Positions 53,101 through 63,983 of a DNA stretch of 64,000 bases are shown one piece after another; position 1 is the first letter of the stretch; each line of letters opens with the position of its first letter. A program made the translations under genes and the position numbers. Source of the stretch: Ascidia mentula (Eukaryota > Chordata > Ascidiacea > Phlebobranchia > Ascidiidae); assembly GCA_947561715.1 (NCBI GenBank), contig OX387203.1, positions 7,254,001 through 7,318,000 on the forward strand, in the 5' to 3' direction. The notes under the pieces are model-generated. The model did no database searches. It was not told the DNA's origin and saw nothing but the letters and a program-made list of their open reading frames with translations.

Positions 53101-56100
53101 GTTTTTCCCAGAAAATCCTGGTGCGCATTCACATCGATATTCGTTCAACAGGTTCAGACAAGTAGAATTGTTTTCACAAAATCCCAACGAGCACTCATCA
53201 AAATCTAACGCACCAAGTATATGACATAACTAAAAATGCGTGGGCAATGTAATCATAATAATTGGATCTAACGAATGTTATCAGGTTAGAATACTATAAA
53301 GGTATCTTCGTTACACTAATTAAAATTGTTTTCCATGTGTACGTCGTTGTGTGCCTGGAGTATTTATTGTAAATACAAATAAACAAATATCTATCCCCAA
53401 ACAAGGCAGAACTATAAGAAGAGCAAACAGTAACACTGTTCTGTTTATGTGCAGTGCATTGCATATACCCAAAGTGCAGTTTTTGCCAGCATAACCCGGA
53501 AGGCACGTGCATTCGTAGTCATTCGCTCCATCGATACATGCATAGTTGTTTTTGCACGGCGTTGGGTTGCACTCATTGCCTAAAAAACAGGCAGTGTTAA
53601 GGTAGGCTGTTGCACAGGAGGAACATTTGACAACAATTTGTGTTCAAATAAGGCAATTTCTTTAACTCCGCTAATATAGTTAGTCAATCATAATCCTTGT
53701 CCGACATTTAGAGTTTGGTATGCCGGGGTATTGAGAAGGCTCAGCTCGTTCAAACGCAATACATGTGGGGCAAACACGTTTTGTACGATATTCAGGAAAA
53801 TCCTTAATTCGATAAATAATTTTCCCAAACAGGTATTTTCTTCAGCAACACCACTGCTGTTAAGTAAACAAATTTTACATACTTGTGAAGTATTCCAATT
53901 GAAACCCCACATTCGTAACGTTAAAATTTGTTGAAAAGATCAGTAACAAATTGTTGTTTGGCTGGATAGTATAAGACATTGTCGTCATCGTGTAGTTGAA
54001 CCACCCGACTAGTTTTGTGTCCAAGTAATACTAAAAAAAGTCAGCATTCTTGAATCTTATTTGCGATATTTTAAATACTGGTACAAAGTTGAATCACATT
54101 GCGGCCAGTTAACGAAAGTCCTATGTTTCCTTAGTTCCAGTAACCAATACACTAATAACATAGAAATACAACGTACATCAATGCGGTCTTTTTCGTCTCC
54201 TAGGATACCCGTTAAACGTGTATAAACAGTGTCTCCAGGCAGAACTGCGGAGATGTTCCATTTGCAGAAAGCGTCGTTGGCATAAGGTAGGGGATAATTA
54301 GGTGAATGGATGTGGCGTTGTTTGGTATCTGCTTGTATTTGCACGATATAAGAAGGGCAATCTGTGCAATGTAGGACAAAAAAAAAAGTTGTATTTGTGG
54401 TAATAAAAGTTTTTTGTCGCTGTACAACCTATAAAAACCATCTTTGCAACTTATTTCAATTCAAGTGCAGTGTATTACAGAGATACAAAAAACACAAACA
54501 ATCCTGACTTTGCAGAAGTCTATCTCACCAGTGTAGTATTGCAAGGAGAATCCAAACCCACCCGTAGAGTTTTTGTCCGATGAGAACTTCACCCTTACCC
54601 AGTTGCTTACCGTGTGATAGTCTCGGTCGTAGACTTGGCCAGATATTCGAGTCATTGTACTGTTTTTTGAACCGACTGGCATCTACAACAAAACTGGCAA
54701 ATTATTTGTCACGACAAGTTGAAATAATTAGGAAAAGCGATTGGGGCCGAGCAAAGCACAACAGCTTGAACTGTAGAATGAAATCGCATTACATCGGTCA
54801 TACGATTCCCCACCCATAAATCCATCTGAGTGACTCATTTATAAAAGATTTCGGCTAAACAAATTTATCTGTAGTTTTGTCGTACGCCCAAAGCTGTAAA
54901 AAATTTCGTTGTGACAAACCGTGATCGGCCATGTTTCATCCTTGACCGTTGACTTAGATTACCGTATATAGGTAATTGACTTATTTAAAAGGAACACACT
55001 TGTACTGGAGTTAGCGTCAGAAAATCCTTGTTTTTATCAACCTCCAAAAAACGTAAGTGAAAAACAAGTCCTTTGCCCGACGGAGATCTAATCTCCCAAA
55101 TGCAATTCGTGTTTGGAGGATAGGAGATGGGGTAGTTGGGTGAAGTTAAAGTCCTGGAAGTATCGTATGCCGTCAGATAAACGGTGCTGCTTGGACAGGC
55201 TGTAAACCATATAGTTATAATTTCAATATAAATCCTAGCGATAAAAATTTTGTAGCATTGGCTGATTACAAGGAAAACTTATCATCTCACTTTGCGATTA
55301 TTAATTTATTTATATTGGCTTTAGGAAACTTTCTCTTTTGAAATCAAGGTTTTTTTTATTGGTGAGGAATAAATTAAATCGTGTATTTACAGTAAAAACT
55401 TGTGTTACTGCAATTTTGTTTCGTAAAAATCAATTACATATGGTCTTCATGTATTCATTATGTTGCTTGCCTACAAATTCACGTACCTGCGTATTGACGG
55501 TATGTCAATTCAAAACCCCAGGATGTGTTTCCGGGATTCGTAACAAAGTTTATCAGTACAAAAGATTCAGTTGAAGAAAGCTCCAAATTGTAGCTTATTG
55601 AGTCAGATATGCTGATGTTGTTCATTGAATCATAATAAATCTAAAAAAAAAACGAGAACAGATTAGTTTGGAAGTTATGGATTTGTTTGTGTACCATGAA
55701 GCAAAATAAGGTTGTTTGGATTATGCCTAAATGCTTTGAATACAACTGATAGCTTTCGCACATTTTGCCCGAAGTGAGTTTTACCAGTAACTATGAGAAT
55801 TTACACATATAATTCACCAAGATTTCAAGAGCTGTAGTGGGTTTTGACATCTCATCTACTCCGAAATCTGCTCCTAGTGCCGCTAAAATCTCAACGTGCA
55901 GTCAACTTACGTGCAAATAATCGTCCTTTTGCAATGACAGTCTGTAAATTTGTATGTATATCCTATAGTCAGACGATGTAGAAGCTGTCTTTATTTTCCA
56001 CGTACAGTTGAGGTTTCCAGGGTATTTATTGCCAAAGTTAGGTGAAAGCAAAAACTTTGCGGCGTCTTCGGCATTCAGGACAACTTCATCGTTTGAACAG

Positions 56101-59100
56101 ACTTGCATAAAACAAAAAACAAGCTAAGGTTTAGATTGTTCGAAGTCGTTTCAATAATGACCTGAGCATGTAATTTAAATCATTTACACCAAATATTAGA
56201 TACGTCCTGGTTTTATCGTTTCCCGTGAATTGCGATACAAATCAGCAAATAAAAATCCTTTCAAAGTTAACCGTTTAAATTTATTGTTATTTTGCCAGCA
56301 AATTGTTATAGGTACCTTGGAAGAACTCAAGATTAAAAGATCCAAACAACGAGGTGTTTCTAGAGGTGAAGTGGATAAAAACAGTGTCTTTCGTTGAGTA
56401 CAAGTGGTCGAAAGATGTGATTTTACTCCCATCCGGATAATTCACAAGGTTATTCCCATCCTCCCATATCTAAGAAAAACACACATACACAAACAAATAA
56501 GCAGTGTTTTTTTGAGTAGCGAGGCAAGTAAATTGTTGGGTGTGCAAATCATTCTCATACTCTCGTCTTATCCCTTAAGGTATTATTAGAGTGTAAAAAT
56601 GCTTACACTTAATAGATCATGTCCTAACATGCTGTAACGAACATAGATGTATATACGGTGGTTTTTCTGGGCAGTTATTTTCCAAGTGCAGTTTAGATGA
56701 GAGGGATATGAAAATGGGGAGTTTGGTGAGTATATGTTGCGAGGTGTATTTCCTGCATTCCACTCAACCACTGTTTCCGGACACCCTTAAAACAAGAAAT
56801 CCGTATACTTTACAGTGTCCTCAGGACGCATCTAGTGGTATGTGTGTGGTGAAAAACGAGTAAATCAGTGATTACGCTATTCAGTGCAGTCGCATCAATG
56901 TCACACTATTCGTAAGTATTTACCAAACACATTAATGCCGAACATAGTTGTGTAAATTAGACGAACTTTATTAAAATTAGCTCAAGAAACTAAGTATTGG
57001 ACTTACCATCTGTACGCAAAGAGTATTCTACGATAAATCTGCTGATTGAATCCAAATTTGGATTTTTAAAGTCTATGATGCTGTAGTTATGACTTGTGAT
57101 GAATGAATGAGATGCTAACTGGCCTTGTCCAATAAAAAAAGGCAATGGTCCATCATAAATCTGCAATTAAAGCACGTAATTTTAAACAATATGTGGTCAT
57201 CGGTTTACCGATATCTACTCAAAATTATATCAGAATTGTCATTGATTTCTTACGGTGAGACTTGCACCTGGAGGGACATCCGCATATCGCATGTGGATAT
57301 AGATTAGATCCGACGCAGTGATAAACCATTTGCAGAAGAGATCCCCATAGTAATCGAGTGGATAGTTGGGTGAAGTTATGTACTGGACAGATGAGTTTGC
57401 GGTCCGGTTAGCTTCAGGTGAGCAAACTGCAAATCGATACATGTTCTAATGTTTTGTGTAGTATTAATATGCCAGACTGGAAGTCTTTTTATTAAAAGCT
57501 GAACAAGCATAACAGCTTCACAGAGTTTTAAGTGTCAGGCTGATAAGTTTTTTAACACTAAAAATGTATACGCATTTATGCAAAAGAGTCAATAACGATC
57601 TGTAAAAGATCCACAGCGCACGTTGTTTCGACCTAAAACGTCTGATCAGTGCAGATGGTCTTGTAGGCTATTAGCCAGACACCGTCAATTCGTCTGCAGA
57701 TTACCGAAATATTACGAAGTTGACGCTTACCATCGAAAAACTCGAAGCTAAAACCATTATCTGGTTTGTTAGAGTTGGTCTGGAACTTTAAGTTGACAAA
57801 GACATCAATTGGCCCCAACTGTACATTCTGAACCGTTATAGCGGACAACGTTTCGGTTTCGTTGGGTGCTGTCAACTAAGAAATTTTATACCATGAGTAT
57901 AGTAGGAAACAACAAGCATAGTGACAAAGTCAACCAAGCGAAACGTGCATGCTGTGGGCTGTAGATGTCACCTCTTGGAAAATTGTTTCATTATTTCATG
58001 AAGGCAAAAACTCATTATTCGCGTAAATCAAAATTTATAAATCATAGGCCATAGCTCAGTTTTAGCAGAGTGACATGGGCACCAAATACCTCGCAAAACA
58101 CTAACAACATCTAGATTAACACAAGAGATATTTTAATGAACACGAAACAACACGTAATTTCAGAAACAACCATTTAGAGTTTTGTCGGAAATAGATCAAC
58201 TGATCAAACATCCCACTTACCTCTAGGGTACCACCATGACGCAAGGCTAACCATAGGATAAGCAACGCCGCCCTTTTCGATGGACTGACCATTATCTTCC
58301 ATTCACAAAGTAAGTTCGGCGGAAAGTAATAACCGTTGTTGGGAGAATTGATCCACTGTCGTTTAGTAGTGGCAGTGACGTTAACCGGATATTTAGGACA
58401 CGCTACGGTTAAAAAATATGAGTTTGCAATCAACGGCTTATGTTGGGTTAAATAAACTTGCATCTCCTAAAACTCAAGACGTAAATATGCAAAAAAAGCA
58501 GAAGATATGCAGAAAAAGCGACAGTGAAAGTGGGTTCGAACCTCAGCGTGTGAACAAAAAATCATTTTTCCTGAAAAAAGAAACCTGTTTTAATAACAAA
58601 GAACTTACTTGTAAAATATTCCAGTGCAAACCCTGTGTTGTCGGTATTTTCGCTGTCCGTAACAAATTTAACTTTTACTTGATGATTTTCGCTGTACACA
58701 TAGTTGCCGACTTGCGTTCCAGTTACAACTAGAGGTTGGTCTGATGCGTATATCTGAAAGTTTATTAGACGTTTTTACATTAAAAGGTTTTCGGAGTATT
58801 ACAGTAAGTATATAACAGTGGATTGTTTATGCACTTGCATACATACCTAAGTACTTACCTCACCAAAAAATGTTACATAAAACGTAAAATATATTCATAA
58901 TAATTTGAAAACTTTTCGATCCTAACCCCATTGCTTTCTCTTAAAGAAACTTATGGCAAGATACGAAGCAAAAAACTGCTCACGTATAAGAAATCACGAC
59001 GATTTTCAACATTCAGAGACATGACGCGGACAAAAATCCGGTCGCCGATGTTGCTTTCTATGAACCAATTGCATACTAAATTGATGCTGTTGTATGGTAA

Positions 59101-60455
59101 AGGGTAATTTGGAGATAGCAGGAACTTTCTTTGTTGCTCGGCTCTCAAGAGTACCCCCTTGGTTGGGAACACTACAAATGCAATATTATTTTTTTACGAC
59201 TTGCTTAGTGGCTGTAGAGGAATCTAGCCCTCGGTTAGCCATTGTTTTATTATCTGCGACAGCAAATTACTTTGGTTCGCTAATATCATGAAGCAACAAG
59301 GCTTTATTACTACTACCGTAATTTTTGCAGAAACTGACGATGCTTACATAAGCGAAATCGATTTTTTACAAAAAAAACCTGCTGACTTCAATCTGAGTCT
59401 TGTTGCTTCATGATATTATTTTTTTTAGCATTTTTAGTCATACAAATAAAGCGGTTTGTTAAAAAAAATGCTTTGTGCAGTATCAAGCCTGTTTAATGTT
59501 CATGCATATAATCAAAGGTAAATCAAAGGATATTATGTAATATTTAATAAGCAAGTGATTTATACAAATGATTTTTATTGAACGCACACACTCTGGGATT
59601 TATTGTCTTAACATAAAAAGCACAGATGAATGTACCAATTAACAAAAACAACACGATAACAAAAATGATTTACCTATGTTTCCAGCAGCATCACAGTTTG
59701 ATCCAAAGTTGCAAAAGTCCTCATTACAGCAACACGTGCTTGGGTTCTAAACAATTATGTACAGTTATAATTTACGCAATTTTTTCTTTGTTGATAAACA
59801 TAGGTCTTATAATTTATATTTGGAACTTTAACTTATAAAAAAGCGTGTCTGTTTAGGTTGAATTACCTCAATCGTATCACACGTCAATTTGTCTGCACAC
59901 CCTTTCGTTATTCGTGATGTATTCCGGTTTACATGTGTTATACAGTGATCCTGTTAAACACAAACCTCGTGTTTACTATGCGTCTAAATCAATTGCAAAC
60001 TTTTTGTTGGCTTTGCGTATTTGACTCCAAATTTGCGCATCTTTTAACAAGAGCTAAACGACAGAATATTAAAGTTATCTTCGGTTACCATTATCGGTTA
60101 CGTAATAAATAAACCAATCTTTAAAATATGGACAATATTATTCCTAGCAAATCTCAAAAATATGAACAATTTTACACTTCTGTAGACAAGGTTGTTAAGT
60201 TTTGTGACATGAGAACGATTAGCCATAACAAAGCACGTAACCTGATTTGACGCCGGGCACTCTTCAACAGTTTCGCATGCCTCGACCGTCTTGGATTCGC
60301 TGCACACAACACATAGGCGCCCTGAAATAGATCATAAGAAATAACTTAGAAATTACATGCTGTCTGGCTACGCTATACTTGCCTTCGGAAAAAGAACTTA
60401 ATATCACACACCATGCTGTTAGCACCAGAACCTTTGTCAACATACAACGGGGCAT
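47199..60455 (-). CDS. Gene C: Ly6/uPAR-CUB-EGF adhesion G-protein-coupled receptor
   Basis: Complete 37-exon gene, about 1,722 aa. Exons in coding order: 60455-60383, 60321-60242, 59950-59867, 59746-59674, 59171-58984, 58753-58609, 58402-58221, 57875-57731, 57426-57254, 57160-57007, 56785-56607, 56469-56316, 56101-55911, 55640-55487, 55199-55006, 54682-54529, 54361-54177, 54030-53883, 53579-53469, 53204-53091, 53025-52912, 52352-52239, 52087-51965, 51893-51780, 51540-51437, 51317-51165, 51028-50958, 50892-50775, 50465-50313, 49740-49609, 49398-49261, 49076-48967, 48648-48441, 48380-48254, 48165-48005, 47876-47706, 47375-47199. Order: signal peptide 1-24, LU 25-103, CUB1-7 104-885, EGF1-5 886-1077, GAIN/GPS to 1405, 7TM and tail. 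Exon 1 ends at a GC donor (GAAG|gcaagt). Donors of exons 15 (55006 or 55000) and 28 are uncertain. Membrane receptor, ligand unknown. Confidence 0.9.
47300..49076 (-). other. Gene C exons 32-37: seven-transmembrane domain
   Basis: Exon boundaries and phases are the same as in B (110, 208, 127, 161 and 171 nt, then the tail exon). TM motifs include [83 protein letters not shown] and [23 protein letters not shown]2 is acidic ([10 protein letters not shown]) rather than His-rich. The C-tail is short and Lys/Ser/Pro-rich ([19 protein letters not shown]) and ends LTNG. Confidence 0.92.
49261..51893 (-). other. Gene C exons 24-31: GAIN domain and GPS motif
   Basis: Same exon plan as B exons 30-37. 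The GPS exon (49398-49261) has KCVVY, RGCSL and [16 protein letters not shown]. The catalytic His is kept (about residue 1397) but the cleavage-site Ser/Thr is replaced by Ala (about 1399), so self-cleavage is probably lost. The donor of exon 28 is set at 50775 (GTG|gtcagt) to keep phase 0; reading on gives EDEILL and a stop. Confidence 0.78.
51965..53579 (-). other. Gene C exons 19-23: five EGF-like domains
   Basis: Exons 53579-53469, 53204-53091, 53025-52912, 52352-52239 and 52087-51965, one EGF each, phase 1-1. EGF1 to EGF4 match the NEC, FDEC and IDDC starts of gene B; EGF5 (APPGC) is the counterpart of EGF14 of B. A probable dead EGF exon lies in the large intron between EGF3 and EGF4. 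Confidence 0.88.
52584..52641 (-). pseudogene. Relic of an EGF exon in gene C
   Basis: Within the intron 52353-52911 an acceptor-like cag is followed by a minus-strand frame [19 protein letters not shown] and a stop. It starts like the calcium-binding EGF exons and keeps two cysteines, but loses the rest of the domain. Best read as a decayed exon, fitting loss of EGF repeats from C or a failed gain. It could be chance similarity. Confidence 0.35.
53883..59171 (-). other. Gene C exons 5-18: seven CUB domains
   Basis: Same 1-0-1 exon pairs as in gene B, seven in all. CUB1 lacks even the first Cys (VFPTKG instead of ACP), leaving a single free Cys in its CNW motif. CUB2 has no YDG start in its second half (LTAPNETE). 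Others keep SPNYP-like and C-x-W motifs. None has the second cysteine pair. Confidence 0.86.
59281..59418. mobile_element. Foldback element in gene C intron 4
   Basis: A 138-bp element bounded by a perfect 20-bp inverted repeat (taatatcatgaagcaacaag at 59281-59300 and its complement at 59399-59418). The interior has no coding potential. It looks like a small non-autonomous DNA element; the ends could also fold as a long hairpin. Confidence 0.6.
59674..60321 (-). other. Gene C exons 2-4: Ly6/uPAR (three-finger) domain
   Basis: Three exons (60321-60242, 59950-59867, 59746-59674) encode about 75 residues with the LU pattern: RLCVVC at the start, then EAC, EEC, DHC, KGC, LTC and the C-terminal signature CCCNEDFCN. 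Ten-cysteine spacing and the final CCxxDxCN are diagnostic of the family. The module begins and ends in phase 1, so it can be inserted without disturbing the CUB array. Gene B has no room for it (its first intron is 76 bp). Confidence 0.82.
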
Positions 60456-61523
60456 AGTCGTGTTGATATTTAGAAAGATATTTTTATATCTTTCTGTTCA
60501 ACTAAGTGGAAACAAGAGCGCTTTAAATATCTGAATTGCAAACGCCCAAAACAACAGCAGCGAAAACAGTCAGCGCGGTATGACAATAATATTTGGCCTT
60601 TAGTCATCGTTTAGTTTATAATCAAATGTCACGTAAAGCGATGTGCTTTAATTTGACGAGGTCATCAGCGACATTAAATGGGGGCCGAAAGAGTAATGCC
60701 ATTGTCATAAATTCCGCAAATCATTGTAATATATGATTCATTGCCACAGTGTAAACGTTGTCTGATGTCAGAAAACAAGTTTCAACAACACTGCTGCTGA
60801 ACTGAAGGCAGCGACAAATAGTACTCATAGCCCAAACTACAGCAACGAACCAGCACTTACCTGTGCAACACCCTGGTGTCGTATATCTGGATTTTGACTG
60901 GAATTTTCATTTGCTTGTGTTTATGACACGATTTCCAGCCACAATCCTATCGCAGTTACCGATATAACGGTTCAACAGGCTTACACCGCACCTTGCTTGT
61001 CCAGAAAATACAGAAAATACAGAAACAGTTTCGTGTCAACAAGGAAAACAGCTTCTGTTCGGAGAACTTTGCTAAACCACAAAGCAAGTGTACCAACTAC
61101 AGAACGCGGGAAGCGCGAGGCTTTCCAACCCCTGCAACGCAACACCGGAAGCACAAGGCGCGCAAAATTTGCACTCATTGAATGGGCACTTGAGTTCAAA
61201 CCTTACTTTTTCCCCCAGATTCGTTTCGTTCCACCGTTTAAGAAGTGCAATGTATACTATATGCGGTTTGACATGAAAAGGTGTTTTAGTTATAGCTTCA
61301 ACGAATGGCATATTTGTGTTGAAAAGATGAAACTAAATGTTTACATGGCTCGATTTTGCCATTTCATTTCTCACCGCTATCGTTCATATTCCATGATAGT
61401 TTTTGCCTAAAACTATTTTAGGATCACTATTCACTGATTCACTCGGAATTAAAACACAAAGGCTGGTCCATATTGCAGAAAAACATGGACATGTTTAATT
61501 TTTTAGAACATTTCAGTGCAACT
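60456..61523. other. Upstream region of gene C
   Basis: No convincing gene. The first 35 bp contain a near-palindrome (gaaagatatttttatatctttc near 60470-60493) that on the minus strand reads as a TATA-like gatataaaaatatc just upstream of the C start codon. It is too close to the ATG to be a normal TATA box unless the 5' UTR is very short or added by trans-splicing. The rest is non-coding. Confidence 0.4.
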
Positions 61524-61630
61524 CAGAAGCTTCACTCGAAGCAGTAACAACAGCAATTTAACGGTCCCATCCTTATCAACTCAAAACTCGAAACTTTTCA
61601 ACCAACCAGTAACCGCTGGACTTTTATAAT
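61524..61630 (+). pseudogene. Fragment of the last exon of a gene B copy
   Basis: Matches the C-terminal tail part of gene B exon 43 (from 45841, cagaagcttcactcgaagca) and the following 3' UTR. The homology starts abruptly inside the exon, upstream exons are missing, and an internal deletion breaks the tail sequence. It is a duplication remnant that marks the left edge of the copied block 61524-64000. Confidence 0.8.
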
Positions 61631-63016
61631 ATGTATTCTTAAATTTTATAATATGTATTCTTTATATTATCTGCGTGCATGGTTTCAACGGGTTGTACGC
61701 ACAGGTGTTGGATTTTTTGTTGTGTAAAACATAACTAAACAACTCTAAAAATGTATTTTTTGTCCATGTGATATCGTCTGATGCGTCACATGTATGTCAC
61801 TAATCCTGCCTTTGTAACACTTTCGATCTACGTACCCTGCATAAACACATAAACAATGCATAAACGGTAATATTTTGTTACGAAAATTACGTAGTTTTTG
61901 TGCTGAGGGTTAATTATAGGTATACGGGTTTTTATTGACAAGGAAGGCACCACACGAAAGTGGATTCTGTCATCTGTTAAACTGGTTATGTTCCAAGTGC
62001 ATAAGATGTTGCTCGAATCCGTAGGAATGTAGTTAGTTGGCAGCAGGTACTTAGGACAAGTTCAGGAAGTCCAGTTCAACTCAACTGGAAGTTGAATTAG
62101 ACTTCCTGTACATACTAAATACAATAAAATATTAGTAAGTCGTTAATGGGTATTCAAATTGGAAATGGAACATACTTTCTTTACAAGCAAAATATTTCAA
62201 AGTAATAAGGGGAAATAGGCTCCTCTTCACATTCTGCGAGCAACGACGCAGCTGCGCTGACTCCGGTGACAATCCGTCAATTCTTTGCTACAAGTTATAT
62301 CTATTGGAAAATGAGTTCTTGTTGTGCGTCACGTGTCTACCTTACTCGTTTCTGTGCAATAAGAAGCAAACGTTCACACACAGCGACGAAATTAGATTCT
62401 AACACGAACTTTTCCCACTTCGATCGGTAAATGTAACGAACAAACCGGACAATCAGGGTCATATTAGAGATATGGTTGGCATTTTGTGCGAAAGCCTAAT
62501 GGCGTTTCCCCCAGAGCAATCACACAAAGTACAATGTGCTAATTTTGGTGCGTCCACTGCGTGGCCCAAGTTCGTATTCAAAACAATAACCTTCTACGTA
62601 AGTATCTAAACTGCATTGTCTAGGCACACGCTATTTTCACCAAAAGACTCACCAACTGCCCCGCGTTAAAACAGGGAGTTTGAAAATGTATTTTGTCTAA
62701 AACCAAAAGTATCCATATATAGTAATTGTAAAGCCATTCTAATTGAATATAGAAAAGGATGTATTTTATACACAAACGTAAGCATTTACGATTACGTGCC
62801 AGATAGATTTGCGTGCGCTCGTATTTTTCCATCAGCAAAGCTCGGCTCATTTTTGCATCCGTAAAGATTAACCATAATAACAAATTGCAAACATTTCGTG
62901 CACAATAAGCCTTTGGACCCTGAGCGCGTACAAATATAAGGTTTGTGCTGTATTTCGTCCAAGAAAGCATGAACATGTTGTAATCCATTTTTGTAAAGAA
63001 CGTCGAATACAAAGAC
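61631..63016. repeat. Diverged copy of the B/C intergenic spacer
   Basis: Follows 45953-47198 in order but with many substitutions and indels, such as an extra stretch near 62270-62410 and a short insertion near 62990. It contains the 3' UTR region of gene D on the minus strand. No gene seen. Confidence 0.75.
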
Positions 63017-63983
63017 CTATCCATTTGTAAGGTTGGTTGGTGCAGAACTCGCTTTTCCTGTGGATTTTGAAGGAGGCGTTTGAACAGGTTTTACTCGCCT
63101 GTCGAGGGGGCAGAAGAAGTTGCGAATCGGTTGAAACCAAATGTTTCGAACATCACGACGTCGCAGGCAGTTGAAGAAAAATATGAGTAGGCCCTAAACA
63201 AGATGAGCAGATTATATTAGTTTGTTGGCCAAAAAGTTTATTGTTTATATCAGGAACATGAGAAGATTTTTCTAAATCAAAATCGCTTAAATTTTGTAGT
63301 GGGTTTTGTATAAAATTTTTTCCGGTAAAGGGCGACCACTTGATATTTTTATTTTATCACCATACAGTTTTTAACGGTATCATGTTTTCAAATTCTATAG
63401 AAAAGCTTTTAAAAAAAAAAAAACCTTACGTCTTCGTCCGCCTTAATCTTTTGTTTGAAAGGCGCCAACAAATTTAATAAACAAAATAAAACGTAAAACA
63501 GCATTTTATACACATATGTATACCTGGAAAGAATTGAGAATGGTAAAGATCCAAGCCATGATAGACTGGTAAACGACGTCATCAGATACCAGCATAAAAT
63601 ATCCGAACACCCAATTCAGTCCCATGGAAGCAATCAGGGCAACAGACATGAGGAAATTGTCCAGCGGTTTGCGTTTCTGTGCTGAGGACCGGATCTAACA
63701 TGGCAAGACCTTTTAAATAGCAGTTTTGACACAGTATATTTATGCTGCAACCTACTTAGCATTTGGGCAAATTCTTTGTTAAGATGCTAGTTTTTGTGGT
63801 AAGGAAAAACCTTAATCCTTACCTTGTTAGTGTTCAAGGTTATTTTTCCGATGACAACAATAAAAAGTACAAAGTTGATCGCCAACATTACGCCAACGGG
63901 CAACAAGAATCCAAAGTGTAACGAATGAAGGTGAAGCCAACAAACATGATGTGCGTGATAAGCGGACACAAAGTATAAGTCAT
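63017..63983 (-). CDS. Gene D: adhesion GPCR, 3' end only
   Basis: Three exons in coding order: 63983-63823 (TM5), 63694-63524 (TM6-TM7) and 63193-63017 (C-tail and stop). They have the same lengths (161, 171, 177 nt), phases and almost the same sequence as gene C exons 35-37, with introns nearly identical as well. By my reading there are fewer than about ten differences per kilobase. The frame is open. The gene continues to the right of the window, so its ectodomain is unknown. It may be a full third receptor or a truncated duplicate. Confidence 0.85.

Noticed and set aside
60997..61410. Plus-strand open frame of 137 codons
   Set aside because: Low-complexity basic composition, no domain, overlapping open frames on both strands and no splice partners. 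Treated as non-coding.
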